From: Nitrospirota bacterium
GTDB lineage: Bacteria; Nitrospirota; Thermodesulfovibrionia; Thermodesulfovibrionales; Magnetobacteriaceae
Assembly (NCBI GenBank): GCA_015233015.1
Contig: JADFYO010000013.1
Span: forward strand, 1 to 64,000
Direction: 5' to 3'
DNA length: 64,000 bases
The notes below the pieces were generated by a model. The model ran no database searches, was not told where the DNA came from, and saw only the letters and a program-made list of their open reading frames with translations. The position numbers were made by a program, and so were the translations under genes. Below, piece by piece: positions 32,186-41,978 of this stretch. Positions within the stretch are counted from its first letter, which is position 1. Every line of letters starts with the position of its first letter.

Positions 32186-33574
32186 TCACAACACATCCCA
32201 CATCGGGCCTCTTTTAATTCTCTTTCTGACAGCCTCGAGCGTTGAGACGTCATATCTTATATCCAGCGCTGGTACAACATGGTTTGGCCTGCCGTCTGCC
32301 CACTTCTGAAGCCGCGTTAAGAGCATCTCCGGCGGTGTATCGGGACTTAGATAAAACACCGGCTCAAGCAGCCCCTTATCCTTAGATATGATGCCGTCCT
32401 CTACCGCCCTCTTGCAGATAGGCGTACCGGGGTATATCCTGACGCCGGCAAGGGCGATGACAGCGCGCGGCCTTATCTTATCAAACAGTTTAAACGTCTC
32501 ATTCAATGTCGCTTCGTTTTCAGACGGGCCGCCAATTATAATATAATGGGCGTCGGGCATGTCAATCTTCCTGCATACAGAGGAGGCTTTGACTATATCG
32601 TCCGGCGTGAAATGTTTCATATAGGCATCGAGCGTTGTGGCAGAGCCTGCGTCTGAGCCGAACTCTATGCCGCTGCAACCGGCGCGTTTCATGAGCTTTG
32701 CAAGTGCTTCTGTGAAGCTGAATGGGGTTGCAAAACATGCCCACTTAATCCTGAGATTTTTCCTGATTATCCCCTCGCATATCTCAGTGGCGTGGGCAGC
32801 GGGGACGTTAAATATATCATCCACAAAAAACGCGTAATCTATTGCGTATCTTTCTTTCATTTCGGCTAATTCTGCGACAATCTCCTCCGGCTGCCTGAGC
32901 CTGAGACGGCTCCCCTCAAGCGAGGGATATGTGCAGTATGTGCACTTAAACGGGCAGCCGCGTTTGGATTGAACATTCCCCATGCCGCCGAACTGAAGAT
33001 ACGCGGCATTATTCAGAACAGTCCTGTCGGGCTGTGTCATTGCGCAGCTGTATGAGACGGGGTTTTGATGGAACGAACCGTTATCAATCATAGCAATGTT
33101 TGGGATTTCCCTGATATCGATGTTATTGCCGCCGCCGTTTCCAAGCGTTTTAACGAGACTGAGAAACGCCTGTTCTCCCTCGCCGGCAACGCCGAAATCA
33201 AGCGGCAAGTATCGCAGGATTTCCTCCGGGAAGATGGAAAACCCGGAACCTCCGGCAACAATGGGGACATTTGTAATCGTCCTGATGTATTTAACGATAT
33301 CGCGTATTCGGGGCATATAGAATATGCTTCGATTGTACGTGAGATTATCGACGTTTCTGATAGATATGCCTATGATGTCGGGGCAATAGCTGCCTATTTC
33401 ATCAGTCAGTGCCGCAAAATCGTCATCGACAAAACAAAGGTCGAGAATTCTGGCGTCAAAGCCGGCGGCGATCAGATGTCCGGCGACATAAGCAGCCCCG
33501 ATAGGGGCAACCGGATACGGCAGCCTTTCGTTATTTACAGAGATCAGGAGGACGTTTTTTATAGAACGGTTCAT
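32186..33574 (-). CDS. B12-binding domain radical SAM protein
   Basis: The protein begins with a Rossmann-like cobalamin-binding domain (VLLISVNNERLPYPVAPIGA, DIIGISIRN) and continues with a radical SAM domain whose cluster motif is CPFKCTYC, preceded by QSKRG. GGPSENEATLNETF and IYPGTPI are typical of the MiaB-like/B12 group. Such enzymes use cobalamin or its remnant fold to methylate or rearrange substrates. ATG 33574 (462 residues) is preferred; TTG 33625 is also open. A TATAAT lies 9 nt upstream of the ATG with no Shine-Dalgarno sequence, so a leaderless start is possible. The substrate is unknown. Confidence 0.82.
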   Translation of the reverse strand: MNRSIKNVLLISVNNERLPYPVAPIGAAYVAGHLIAAGFDARILDLCFVDDDFAALTDEIGSYCPDIIGISIRNVDNLTYNRSIFYMPRIRDIVKYIRTITNVPIVAGGSGFSIFPEEILRYLPLDFGVAGEGEQAFLSLVKTLGNGGGNNIDIREIPNIAMIDNGSFHQNPVSYSCAMTQPDRTVLNNAAYLQFGGMGNVQSKRGCPFKCTYCTYPSLEGSRLRLRQPEEIVAELAEMKERYAIDYAFFVDDIFNVPAAHATEICEGIIRKNLRIKWACFATPFSFTEALAKLMKRAGCSGIEFGSDAGSATTLDAYMKHFTPDDIVKASSVCRKIDMPDAHYIIIGGPSENEATLNETFKLFDKIRPRAVIALAGVRIYPGTPICKRAVEDGIISKDKGLLEPVFYLSPDTPPEMLLTRLQKWADGRPNHVVPALDIRYDVSTLEAVRKRIKRGPMWDVL

Positions 33575-33695
33575 GGCACAGGCATTATAACATTTTAGGG
33601 CGGTATAATTCCTCACGTGCGGCAAAGATAATGCAGGGCAAACGCATTATTTCAACAGTATGCAAGGGAGAGGTAACACATTTGAAGCTGCCCTG

Positions 33696-34088
33696 TCAAG
33701 CCGAAACCGCCCTCATCCCCAGACAAAACAAAATACTTTCGATCAGATGATTAGTGTCTATGGGTTTTATCGTGTTTCTGCATACCTTGTCGCTTGTGTG
33801 TAATTCGTCATTATAAGCGGTTGTAATTATAATCGGCATAGTGCCATCTATTTTCTGTATCTCAGCTATCATTTTCATCCCGCTCATAACAGGCATTTGG
33901 ACGTCGGTTATCACTAAATCGATAGTGTCTTTATTCGATATATAAATATCCAGACCTTCCCTGCCGTTAGCCGCTTCATAGACTTTGGCCACCCTTCTTT
34001 TTAGAAATCTGGCAAGCATAGTTCTTATGTACTCATCGTCTTCTGCGTATAGCAGCGTTATTGTTTTTAACACCGACTCATTAATCAT
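33696..34088 (-). CDS. Stand-alone response regulator (CheY-like)
   Basis: The 130-residue receiver has the acidic pair in YAEDDEY, the phospho-accepting Asp in VITDVQMP, a Thr in TTAYND and the Lys in TIKPID. It has no output domain. Its ATG overlaps the stop codon of the kinase gene in an ATGA arrangement, so the kinase at 34085-36463 is its likely partner. Output may be through protein-protein contact. Confidence 0.9.
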   Translation of the reverse strand: MINESVLKTITLLYAEDDEYIRTMLARFLKRRVAKVYEAANGREGLDIYISNKDTIDLVITDVQMPVMSGMKMIAEIQKIDGTMPIIITTAYNDELHTSDKVCRNTIKPIDTNHLIESILFCLGMRAVSA

Positions 34089-36463
34089 AGTTCTATCCTC
34101 AGTTCGCACCATCCATCGATATTTCCTATAGATATGGCGCCTTTCATATGTTTCTCGATTATTATCTTTGCCGTATAAAGCCCCATTCCGGTTCCTCTTG
34201 TCTTGTCCTTAGTCGTGAAATATGGATCAAACACCCTATTTTTTATATCGTCGGGAATCTCCCCGCCGTTATTTATAATGGTTATTACTTTCCTGCCTGT
34301 TGCGTTGTCCTTATATAATTTTATCCTGACTATGCCATTATTAAAATTCGTTCTTTCAAATGTGTCCCTGGCATTGGTCAGAATATTTAAAATTACATGG
34401 GCAAACTCACCAGGATAACCTTGTGTTGTCAAACTCTTGTCTAATTCCTTATCGATAATAATATCACGCTCTTTCACGTACCCCGACATAAGCGATTCCG
34501 CTTTGTTTATCTCGTCTGCTATGTTGAATTCCTTTTGTTCTTTTGTCTCGATATAGAAGTTCCTGAATTTATCTATCGTGTTCGATAACGATTTTATCTC
34601 GGTCATGGCAAGCTGTATATTATAATTCAGATATGCCTCATCTAATTCATTATGCAGATATGCGTCCTTTAGGTCCTGCACCGCAATTGCCGCTGCACAA
34701 AGCGGCTGCCTCCACTGGTGGGATATATTAACAAGCAGCTCGCCCATCGATAAATGCCGGGACTGCTCGTACATCAGTTGATCCGCAATCCGGTTTTTGG
34801 CAACCTCCTCATCTACTCTCTTTTGCAGGTTCAGGTTTTGCCGCCGTATCTCTTCCTGCATTCGTTTTCGTTCTGTGATGTCTCTTACGAATGAAAACAT
34901 TACGTTATCGTTCTTAATAAAATTAACGCTTACTTCGACATCAAAAATACTGCCGTCCTTACGCTTATGCACGGCTTCAAATCTGTCTCCCCCTGTCTCC
35001 GCTATGTGTATCACGCGTCTTTGTATTTCCTCCGGTGTTTCTATTGCCTCAATATCCCTTATTCTCATTTTGGTCATCTCTTCTTGTGTATATCCTGACA
35101 TATTGCAGTACGCTTCGTTTACCTGTATTATATTTCCTTCCATGTCCAGTACCCAAAATCCATCCATAGTCGTCGATAATATTGTCTTGTTTCTTTCTTC
35201 TAATTTTAATCTGTCTGTAATGTCGGTATGAACACAGACCCATACAGTACCGTGTTTGGTATGTTCAAAGGTTGACGTCGTTGCGTAGCACCAGAATGGC
35301 GTACCGTCTTTTTTAATCTTTTTAATCTCTCCCTGCCACTGGCCGCTCTCACTTATTACCTTCATTATTTTTTGGATTTTTTCCGTCGGGTCTATATCGG
35401 TTGGGGCGTTTGTAACATAGACATGCCTTCCTGTCAATTCATTATGTTCATATCCTGTCATTTCCTCAAATTTAGGGTTCGTATAAACTATTATTCCATC
35501 AGACGCCCTTGTAAGAAGCACGCCCTCTGACATATTATTCAGGATCTCATTCGACAGGTTTACCTGTTCTTCAGTGGCTTTACTTGCGGTAATGTCGTGA
35601 ATTGTCGAGCAGACGTAGGGTTTCCCTTGTATAGTGATAGGCCCGGTATATACCTCGACGTCTCTTATTTCACCTGATAATGTGCGATGGCGGGTTGATA
35701 AATAATTACGCCTTTTACCGATTACTTCCGAGACGAGTACCTTTAGTTTTTCTTCTGGCAGAGTTTGTATGTCTGATAACCGCTTTTTTAAGAATTCATC
35801 CTTTGAGTAACCATAAAACAGACATGCCTGTTCATTAACGTCTTTTAATTCCAACGTATCGGGATTAGTTATCAGGACAGGCATGGCTGTTCCATTGAAA
35901 ATACCCCTGTACCGGGCTTCACTTTCATGAAGCATCTTATCCTGACGTATATGAGAAATACCGAAGGATAAACTCTCTGTCAACTCCTGCAATAGCGCCA
36001 CCTCATCATGATTAAACGCGTTAGGTGCGGCCGCGTAGATGGTTAAAACGCCTGTCACTGTATCATTAATAATCAGCGGTAACGCAATAGACGACGCATA
36101 ACCTCTGCTGACGGCTTCTTCTCTCCATGGTATTAGTCTTTCATCTGTAGTTATATTTTGGCAAATTACAGGTTTTCCTGTCCGAGCTGATGCTCCCGTT
36201 GGTCCTAATCCTCTTTCTGTTTCACTCCACACGATTGCCGCTTTTTCTGTATAACCGTCATCAAAACCACACGATGATACAGGATACACACGCCTTTCCT
36301 TATCCTCTTCCTTATATCCTACCCATGCCATTCGATAACCTACGTCTTGAACGATTACCTTGCATATGTCTTTTATTAACAATAGTTCGTCATGATTTTC
36401 ACGAATTACCTTATTGCATCTTAAAAGGGCGTCTAATGCCCTCCCAAATCCATTCGATTTCAT
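34085..36463 (-). CDS. Soluble sensor histidine kinase (GAF, three PAS, HisKA, HATPase)
   Basis: The 792-residue protein lacks membrane segments. A GAF domain (about 20-170) is followed by three PAS domains (about 175-295, 300-425 and 430-545), a coiled coil, and a kinase core with H582 in SHQWRQPL, an N-box NILTNARDT, and GTGMGL. ATG 36463 is chosen because GAGGT lies 8 nt upstream; GTG 36484 is also open. The PAS and GAF domains indicate sensing of a cytosolic ligand or redox state. The H-box is the same as in the other two kinases in the window. Confidence 0.9.
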   Translation of the reverse strand: MKSNGFGRALDALLRCNKVIRENHDELLLIKDICKVIVQDVGYRMAWVGYKEEDKERRVYPVSSCGFDDGYTEKAAIVWSETERGLGPTGASARTGKPVICQNITTDERLIPWREEAVSRGYASSIALPLIINDTVTGVLTIYAAAPNAFNHDEVALLQELTESLSFGISHIRQDKMLHESEARYRGIFNGTAMPVLITNPDTLELKDVNEQACLFYGYSKDEFLKKRLSDIQTLPEEKLKVLVSEVIGKRRNYLSTRHRTLSGEIRDVEVYTGPITIQGKPYVCSTIHDITASKATEEQVNLSNEILNNMSEGVLLTRASDGIIVYTNPKFEEMTGYEHNELTGRHVYVTNAPTDIDPTEKIQKIMKVISESGQWQGEIKKIKKDGTPFWCYATTSTFEHTKHGTVWVCVHTDITDRLKLEERNKTILSTTMDGFWVLDMEGNIIQVNEAYCNMSGYTQEEMTKMRIRDIEAIETPEEIQRRVIHIAETGGDRFEAVHKRKDGSIFDVEVSVNFIKNDNVMFSFVRDITERKRMQEEIRRQNLNLQKRVDEEVAKNRIADQLMYEQSRHLSMGELLVNISHQWRQPLCAAAIAVQDLKDAYLHNELDEAYLNYNIQLAMTEIKSLSNTIDKFRNFYIETKEQKEFNIADEINKAESLMSGYVKERDIIIDKELDKSLTTQGYPGEFAHVILNILTNARDTFERTNFNNGIVRIKLYKDNATGRKVITIINNGGEIPDDIKNRVFDPYFTTKDKTRGTGMGLYTAKIIIEKHMKGAISIGNIDGWCELRIEL

Positions 36464-36489
36464 ATTCTTATACCTCTGTGCCACCGTTG

Positions 36490-36711
36490 TTATATAGTAA
36501 CAACTTCAACCCCGATTCTCTCTTTTACTATGTGTTCACCAGTGAGAATTCTATCAATCATTTCAAGTGTTTTTACATGAAAGTATCTTTCCCCGCATTC
36601 GGTACATACCTCCGCATCGACATTCTCTACGATATATAAATTCCCATGAAGCCAATGCTGCCTCCTCACTTTCTTACCGACTGTGTTACCACTGCAAAAT
36701 TCACAGATCAT
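36490..36711 (-). CDS. YgiT-type zinc-finger protein (MqsA-like antitoxin)
   Basis: The 73-residue protein has two CxxC pairs (CEFC at 3-6 and CTEC at about 36-39) that form the MqsA/YgiT-type zinc finger. The C-terminus is LTGEHIVKERIGVEVVTI. Such proteins are antitoxins of small DUF4258 or MqsR toxins. It overlaps the upstream DUF4258 gene by 4 bp. No DNA-binding HTH is present, so it is the short form of the antitoxin. Confidence 0.85.
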   Translation of the reverse strand: MICEFCSGNTVGKKVRRQHWLHGNLYIVENVDAEVCTECGERYFHVKTLEMIDRILTGEHIVKERIGVEVVTI

Positions 36712-36992
36712 CTTCCCTCCGTTACTACATATGTCGTAATTATTACAAGACTACTGTTTTCCCTAAATCTGCATACTACATGTACAGTTTCGCCATTCAA
36801 CATTAAACCTTCAATCCTGTATCTTGTCCCTCTGATGTCAGTCAGAAGTTTTCTCTCTAATCTGCCTTTCAGTATTACATTTTCGACATCCTCTCTTTCT
36901 AAACCATCATCAAACATTTCATCTTCAGCATGTGAAGATATATAATAATCCTTATCGATTACTTTTTGCCTAATTCTCTGCAATATCGACAT
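36708..36992 (-). CDS. DUF4258 protein (candidate toxin)
   Basis: The 94-residue protein begins with a helix and then DYYISSHAEDEMFDDG, the DUF4258 signature with a key His, and has the strands RYRIEGLML, TVHVVCRF and LVIITTYV. These proteins resemble RelE/BrnT-type RNases and often pair with YgiT zinc-finger antitoxins. The pair sits between two histidine kinase genes on the same strand with 3-27 bp gaps, so it may be co-transcribed with them. Confidence 0.8.
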   Translation of the reverse strand: MSILQRIRQKVIDKDYYISSHAEDEMFDDGLEREDVENVILKGRLERKLLTDIRGTRYRIEGLMLNGETVHVVCRFRENSSLVIITTYVVTEGR

Positions 36993-36995
36993 TTT

Positions 36996-39900
36996 TCATA
37001 TCTCTATTCTGAACTCCGCCCCGCCTTCGATATTTTTCACCATAAGCCGCCAGCCCATGTTGGTTTCGATTATCGTTTTTGACATATACAGGCCAATGCC
37101 CGTGCCTATGCCCGACGGTTTGGTCGTAAAGTGCGCGTTGAAAACCTTGTCTATTATATCTTCAGGGATACCGCCTCCGGTGTCGCTTATGGCGATTATC
37201 ATTTTTTCTCCACTGTCTTTGGAAATATTAATATCAATATGGTCCGCATCGCCAGACTGTCCCTTTCCCATGCGTTTTGAGAGTATCGCGTCTCTGGCGT
37301 TATTGATTATGTTTAAAATGACCTGCTTAAACTCGTTCGGATAGCCTGTTACATTATACGTGGAGACCGGCTCTTCAGATATTATGTCGATGAAAACACT
37401 GTCTTTCACAAAATACGTCAAGAACATTTCGACCAGCCCTTCTATTGCCTTTTTGATGTCAAACTGGACTTTCTCTTTGGATGGAAGTAAAAAATTGCGA
37501 AAATCACTGATCGTATTCGACATGAATTCTACATGTTGAATTATTGTTTTTTGCGATTTGCTTAAATAGTCGGCATCCAGTTCGCCATAGTAATACGCAT
37601 CTTTAAGGTCCTGGGCTGTAAGAGCGATAACGTTCAGAGGCTGTCTCCACTGGTGGGCTATCAGGCTGATCATCTCCCCCATCGCCGCCATTTTTGACTG
37701 CTGAGTGAGGAGCTGCTCGCCCTGTCGTCTTTTGTTTGTTTCCTCCATTACCCTCTTATTGAGTTCCTTGTTAAAGCGGCGGAGTTCGTCTTCCATGCGC
37801 TTTCGTTCGGAGATATTGCGCGCGGCGGCAAATACCCCTAAGACTTTGCCTGCCTCGTCCTTATACACAGAGGCATTATAAAGAACTGGTATAATGTTTC
37901 CAGTCCTGTGCCTGATGCTGAGTTCATAATCGCGTACCTCCCCGACATCGAACACTTTTTTATAGCCCAGTTCGGCCTTGTCCGGTTCGGTAAAATAGTG
38001 TGAGAAGTCTGTTCCTATGAGCGCTCCTCTGGACAGACCCGTAATATCCTCCGTTGCCGCGTTTACGTCGCTTATCTTGCCGTCATATGTAATGGTTACG
38101 AGCGGGTCTAAGCTCGTCTCTATAAGATTCCTGCTATAAAGGCCGGCAGCCTTTACGGAGTCTGTCAGTCGTTTGCGCTCAATATGCTGCCATAGTGCAT
38201 CCATTAATATCGTTAATTGATTAACGTCCGTTTGGGTATATTCCCCCTCCTTGTTTCCCATAACCGTTACCATGACTATTCTGTCACCTTCGAAGGTCGG
38301 CAGTAACAACAGGTTTTTCAGAGGAATATGGCCTTGCGGATATCCTTTTTTATCCAAAGTGGTCGTCTCATAATCGTTAACAATAACCGGCTTTCTCTGG
38401 CGTACCGCTTCAGCCCACAAGCCGGAGTGCTCTATCGGGAGACGAAAATCTCCTTTTTTAACGGCACATTCTTTCATTACGTTCAGAGAGTATGTGTTGG
38501 TTGTGTACTCAGTCTCATCATCGTTGTCGAACGACATAAAACCAATTGAGCTGCCTGTTAAATCGATACTCCTTTCAACAACAAAGTCCATAATTTCATT
38601 TATTGGGTTGTCTGCAAGCTGATTTAACTGAACCATGCACTCAAGGCGTTTTTCGTTAACCCTCCTGAGTTCCGACAGTTCCCTCTGATTTGTAATATCT
38701 TCCACAATCGCAAGATGGCAATCGGACGCTTCATCATCTACCCATAGAGATACAACGACAAGCCTTACCCATATGACAGAGCCGTTCTTACAAATATGCC
38801 TTATTTCCGTGATGAATTTATCAATTTCACCTTTCACAAGCCTTTTACTGGTAGCAAGGTTAGCCGCAAGGTCGTCAGGGTGTGTAATGGCTTGAGAGGT
38901 CAGCTTTGACAGTTCCTCCATCGAATATCCTGTGATGTTGCAAAATGCCTGATTAACCGCAACAAACCGCCCGAATTGCGATTCAACAATCGCTATGCCG
39001 ACTGGAGACTGCTCGAAAATTGCCCTCAACCTGACTTCGGATCGTTTTATTTGGTACTCTAATTCCTTGCGCTCTGTAATGTCCTCGGCGGTGCCGACGA
39101 GCATTTCGATCTTTTCATTGCCGTAAATAGGTGTAACGTTGATAATGACAATTCTTTTTTCAGCGTCTTTACATACTAACTCGGTTTCATAGTTTACCAC
39201 CTTTTCACCATGAATGGACGCCTTAATAAACTGTTCATTCACCTGCGGCAGCATATCGTTACCAAACAGCATCGAAAAAGGATGTCCTATTAACTCATCC
39301 GCCGAATATCCGGTAATAGACGATACTTTGCAGTTGACTAATAAAAAATTGCCGGTTAAGCCGATTGAAAAAACGGCATTTGTGGTGTTCTCTAAAACTT
39401 TCGCCAAAAAATCCCTTCTACGGTTCAGCTCCAAATGGCTCTCTCTTATCTCTCTGACCATTTTGTTGAAAGAGTACGCCAGCTGCCCAAGCTCGTCTTT
39501 AGAGTCTATCATAACCACGGTATCAAGCCTTCCCTGTCCTACTTCACAAGCGGCTTTTGTCAAAATAAGGATTGGGTGTGTCTGCCATCTTATAATAATA
39601 TTCGCAGCGATTAACGCCGCCGTAAGGTAACACAAGATAAGGACAATAACATAACGCAATTTAGTGTAATAAGGGACAAGGACTTCTGAATATTCACGCG
39701 TTACTGTTAAACCCCAGCCATTGGCCGTGTCTATGGGTATATATCTGTACGCCGCCAGCACCTTTACGCCCCTATAGTCCTTTCCAATAATCGTACCTTC
39801 CTGAGCGTCTAACGCGCGCGCCATTATTTCACTATTAACTTTGAACTTCAGTGGGACAGGGGCATCGCCGCCGGGAAGCTTATGTTTCAGATTTACAAGC

Positions 39901-40583
39901 AGCAGTCCGTCGCTGTTTGCAAGGACAGTCTCCGAGGTGTCTCCACGTTGGGTGTTATATGACAATGCCGCAATAAAATCAGACATGGCGACATTCATAA
40001 TAATGATATACCGTGGTTGAGAAGCTACATCGATAACATGGGATACAAAAAGGTCGGTATCGCCGTCTGTTGTATCGAAAGCAAAACAGATGTGATAACG
40101 GCGCGACTTCATTGCCCCTGTGAAGTAATATGCGTGGGAGACATCCCTCCCAATGTCTTTGCTCCTTGTGGACGCTATTATTATTCCGCTTTGGATATCG
40201 GCTACCTGAATATTATCGAAGATATTAAATGTCGTCCTGTAATCTTCCAGATATTGAATAAATTTATGATTTTCGGCAAGCGCCGCACCACTATACATAT
40301 ATGACTTTGTTAAATTACTGTTTACGAAGGTTTCGATGTTCGATGTAAATCTTAAAATCCTCCTGTTTATGTTTTCCTTTCTGGTATCCGCAATCTGGTT
40401 CAGGCTGGTAACGGCTTCATTAAATACCTTCTCATAATCGCTTTCTATCCCGGTAAACGGCACTCCTGTTAAATCGGTAAATATAAAAAAAGAAACCACA
40501 ACTATAACAATGAGAAGACTAATAAACAAGAACATCTTTGCCCTGATGCTGAGTGATTGTATATTAAGCGGCAGTTTTTTCAT
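36996..40583 (-). CDS. Large membrane sensor histidine kinase (Cache, HAMP, multiple PAS, GAF)
   Basis: The 1195-residue protein has TM1 (about 15-35), a dCache-type extracytoplasmic sensor (about 45-310), TM2 (about 310-335), HAMP, two PAS domains (about 390-510 and 515-640), a GAF domain (about 650-800), another PAS (about 805-925), a coiled coil and a kinase core with H977 in AHQWRQPLN, NIINNARDA, DTGGGIP and GTGIGL. Its start overlaps the stop of the substrate-binding protein gene by 4 bp (ATGA). That coupling suggests the binding protein delivers the signal to the Cache domain or acts in the same stimulus pathway. Confidence 0.9.
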   Translation of the reverse strand: MKKLPLNIQSLSIRAKMFLFISLLIVIVVVSFFIFTDLTGVPFTGIESDYEKVFNEAVTSLNQIADTRKENINRRILRFTSNIETFVNSNLTKSYMYSGAALAENHKFIQYLEDYRTTFNIFDNIQVADIQSGIIIASTRSKDIGRDVSHAYYFTGAMKSRRYHICFAFDTTDGDTDLFVSHVIDVASQPRYIIIMNVAMSDFIAALSYNTQRGDTSETVLANSDGLLLVNLKHKLPGGDAPVPLKFKVNSEIMARALDAQEGTIIGKDYRGVKVLAAYRYIPIDTANGWGLTVTREYSEVLVPYYTKLRYVIVLILCYLTAALIAANIIIRWQTHPILILTKAACEVGQGRLDTVVMIDSKDELGQLAYSFNKMVREIRESHLELNRRRDFLAKVLENTTNAVFSIGLTGNFLLVNCKVSSITGYSADELIGHPFSMLFGNDMLPQVNEQFIKASIHGEKVVNYETELVCKDAEKRIVIINVTPIYGNEKIEMLVGTAEDITERKELEYQIKRSEVRLRAIFEQSPVGIAIVESQFGRFVAVNQAFCNITGYSMEELSKLTSQAITHPDDLAANLATSKRLVKGEIDKFITEIRHICKNGSVIWVRLVVVSLWVDDEASDCHLAIVEDITNQRELSELRRVNEKRLECMVQLNQLADNPINEIMDFVVERSIDLTGSSIGFMSFDNDDETEYTTNTYSLNVMKECAVKKGDFRLPIEHSGLWAEAVRQRKPVIVNDYETTTLDKKGYPQGHIPLKNLLLLPTFEGDRIVMVTVMGNKEGEYTQTDVNQLTILMDALWQHIERKRLTDSVKAAGLYSRNLIETSLDPLVTITYDGKISDVNAATEDITGLSRGALIGTDFSHYFTEPDKAELGYKKVFDVGEVRDYELSIRHRTGNIIPVLYNASVYKDEAGKVLGVFAAARNISERKRMEDELRRFNKELNKRVMEETNKRRQGEQLLTQQSKMAAMGEMISLIAHQWRQPLNVIALTAQDLKDAYYYGELDADYLSKSQKTIIQHVEFMSNTISDFRNFLLPSKEKVQFDIKKAIEGLVEMFLTYFVKDSVFIDIISEEPVSTYNVTGYPNEFKQVILNIINNARDAILSKRMGKGQSGDADHIDINISKDSGEKMIIAISDTGGGIPEDIIDKVFNAHFTTKPSGIGTGIGLYMSKTIIETNMGWRLMVKNIEGGAEFRIEI

Positions 40584-41713
40584 TGAACTGCCTTTACATC
40601 GTAATGGAACTCATTAAGACTATATTTATCGGGTGTGTCAATGACCTCATAGATCAATTTCCTGTCAAAACTTCCGATGATTTTCTCAGTGGTCACGGCG
40701 GAGTCGATTTTCCCCTGATTCTTCATAAATCCAACAATCGAGGCAATCTGACCGTCCTTATTAAGACTCTTTTCGGGAATAACCGGAACGTCGGATTGCC
40801 ATGACAGATGTTTAATCATTATATCGGCAATCTGCTCCGGTGTTATCTTTAATTTATCACCAGAAAGAGAATATACATCAGCCTGTACCCACGCGGTGGC
40901 AAGAGACAGATTTCCCCTGCCGCTCTTTATCCATTTTATAGCCCTGATTTGAGCCGCCACTATCTGCCGCACCGCCTCGGGATGTCTTATAAAATACTCC
41001 TTTGAAAGAAAAAGATAACCAGTGGTCAAACTCCTGTGGATAACGACGGTGTCAGGATAGGTTATAAGGGCAAGGCTGACAGTCGGTTCAGTATCAGAAA
41101 AAGCGGCAATTGTTTTACTATGTAAAGCTGCCGCCATTTCTGTATGGTCAAGCGGAACAAGCTTAACGTCTTTTTCTTTAATTCCCTCATCGGACAATGT
41201 TCTCAGCAGGAAGTAATTGCCTGTGGAGCCAGGGATATAACCGATACGCTTACCGTTCAGGTTTTCTGTAAGCATGTACCGCCTCGCTACTATGGACGAG
41301 AACGACTGGTGCATTATGGCAGGGATAATGACGTCTTTTTTCGACGCCACGGTAATGACCGGCATATCCCCGGCAACACCGGCCTGCAAATCATCGCTGA
41401 GAAAGAATTTATTGACATCCCTTCCTGTTAAGAACACATAGAAGACAATCGTTATTCCCAGTTCCTTAAGTTTACGTTGCAAAATTAAATCCCTGCTCAT
41501 CACCGCAGTGATGACACCGCCAGGCAGGTAAAACGGCTGAACCCCGATATTCAGATAATTGTCTGATTTTATGAATTTATATTTTGAGTAATAGGCGGTA
41601 TCCTCTGGCTTGCTATCGGCGGCGTGTGCGGTATTGTGCGCAGACGATAATACAAGAGAAGCTATGATAATACAGGCAATATATTTAATAAGTTTCAAAT
41701 CCAAGGCCATCAT
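40580..41713 (-). CDS. Periplasmic substrate-binding protein (NMT1/THI5-like)
   Basis: The 377-residue protein has a signal peptide (hydrophobic residues about 10-27, then HAADS). The fold pattern matches SsuA/THI5/NMT1-type binding proteins: NIGVQPFYLPGG, LNGKRIGYIPGSTGNYFLL, and AAFSDTEPTVSLAL. These bind sulfonates, nitrate or pyrimidine-like ligands. No ABC permease or ATPase lies nearby. The only downstream partner is a Cache-type histidine kinase, so it is probably used for signalling and not transport. GGGAG precedes the first of two ATG codons. Confidence 0.85.
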   Translation of the reverse strand: MMALDLKLIKYIACIIIASLVLSSAHNTAHAADSKPEDTAYYSKYKFIKSDNYLNIGVQPFYLPGGVITAVMSRDLILQRKLKELGITIVFYVFLTGRDVNKFFLSDDLQAGVAGDMPVITVASKKDVIIPAIMHQSFSSIVARRYMLTENLNGKRIGYIPGSTGNYFLLRTLSDEGIKEKDVKLVPLDHTEMAAALHSKTIAAFSDTEPTVSLALITYPDTVVIHRSLTTGYLFLSKEYFIRHPEAVRQIVAAQIRAIKWIKSGRGNLSLATAWVQADVYSLSGDKLKITPEQIADIMIKHLSWQSDVPVIPEKSLNKDGQIASIVGFMKNQGKIDSAVTTEKIIGSFDRKLIYEVIDTPDKYSLNEFHYDVKAVQ

Positions 41714-41978
41714 GGCAACTCCCTCATCATGGAAACCCCCTTCTGTGTCAGACTGAAACCTTACCTTCGTTAAATTATAACATATGTTGACGCATTTTTG
41801 TAATGCTTAAACTTCTATGAAGACCCTCTAAACTCCTGCGTATCGACAAAACCGCAACAATGATGATATTATATCACAATGGGAACTCTCGAAAGAGTTT
41901 ATATCTTAGCGGAAATCATGTAAAGAAATATCGCTTAAGGCATATCTAACAGCAGGTCAGGAGGCAGACGACCGTCGG

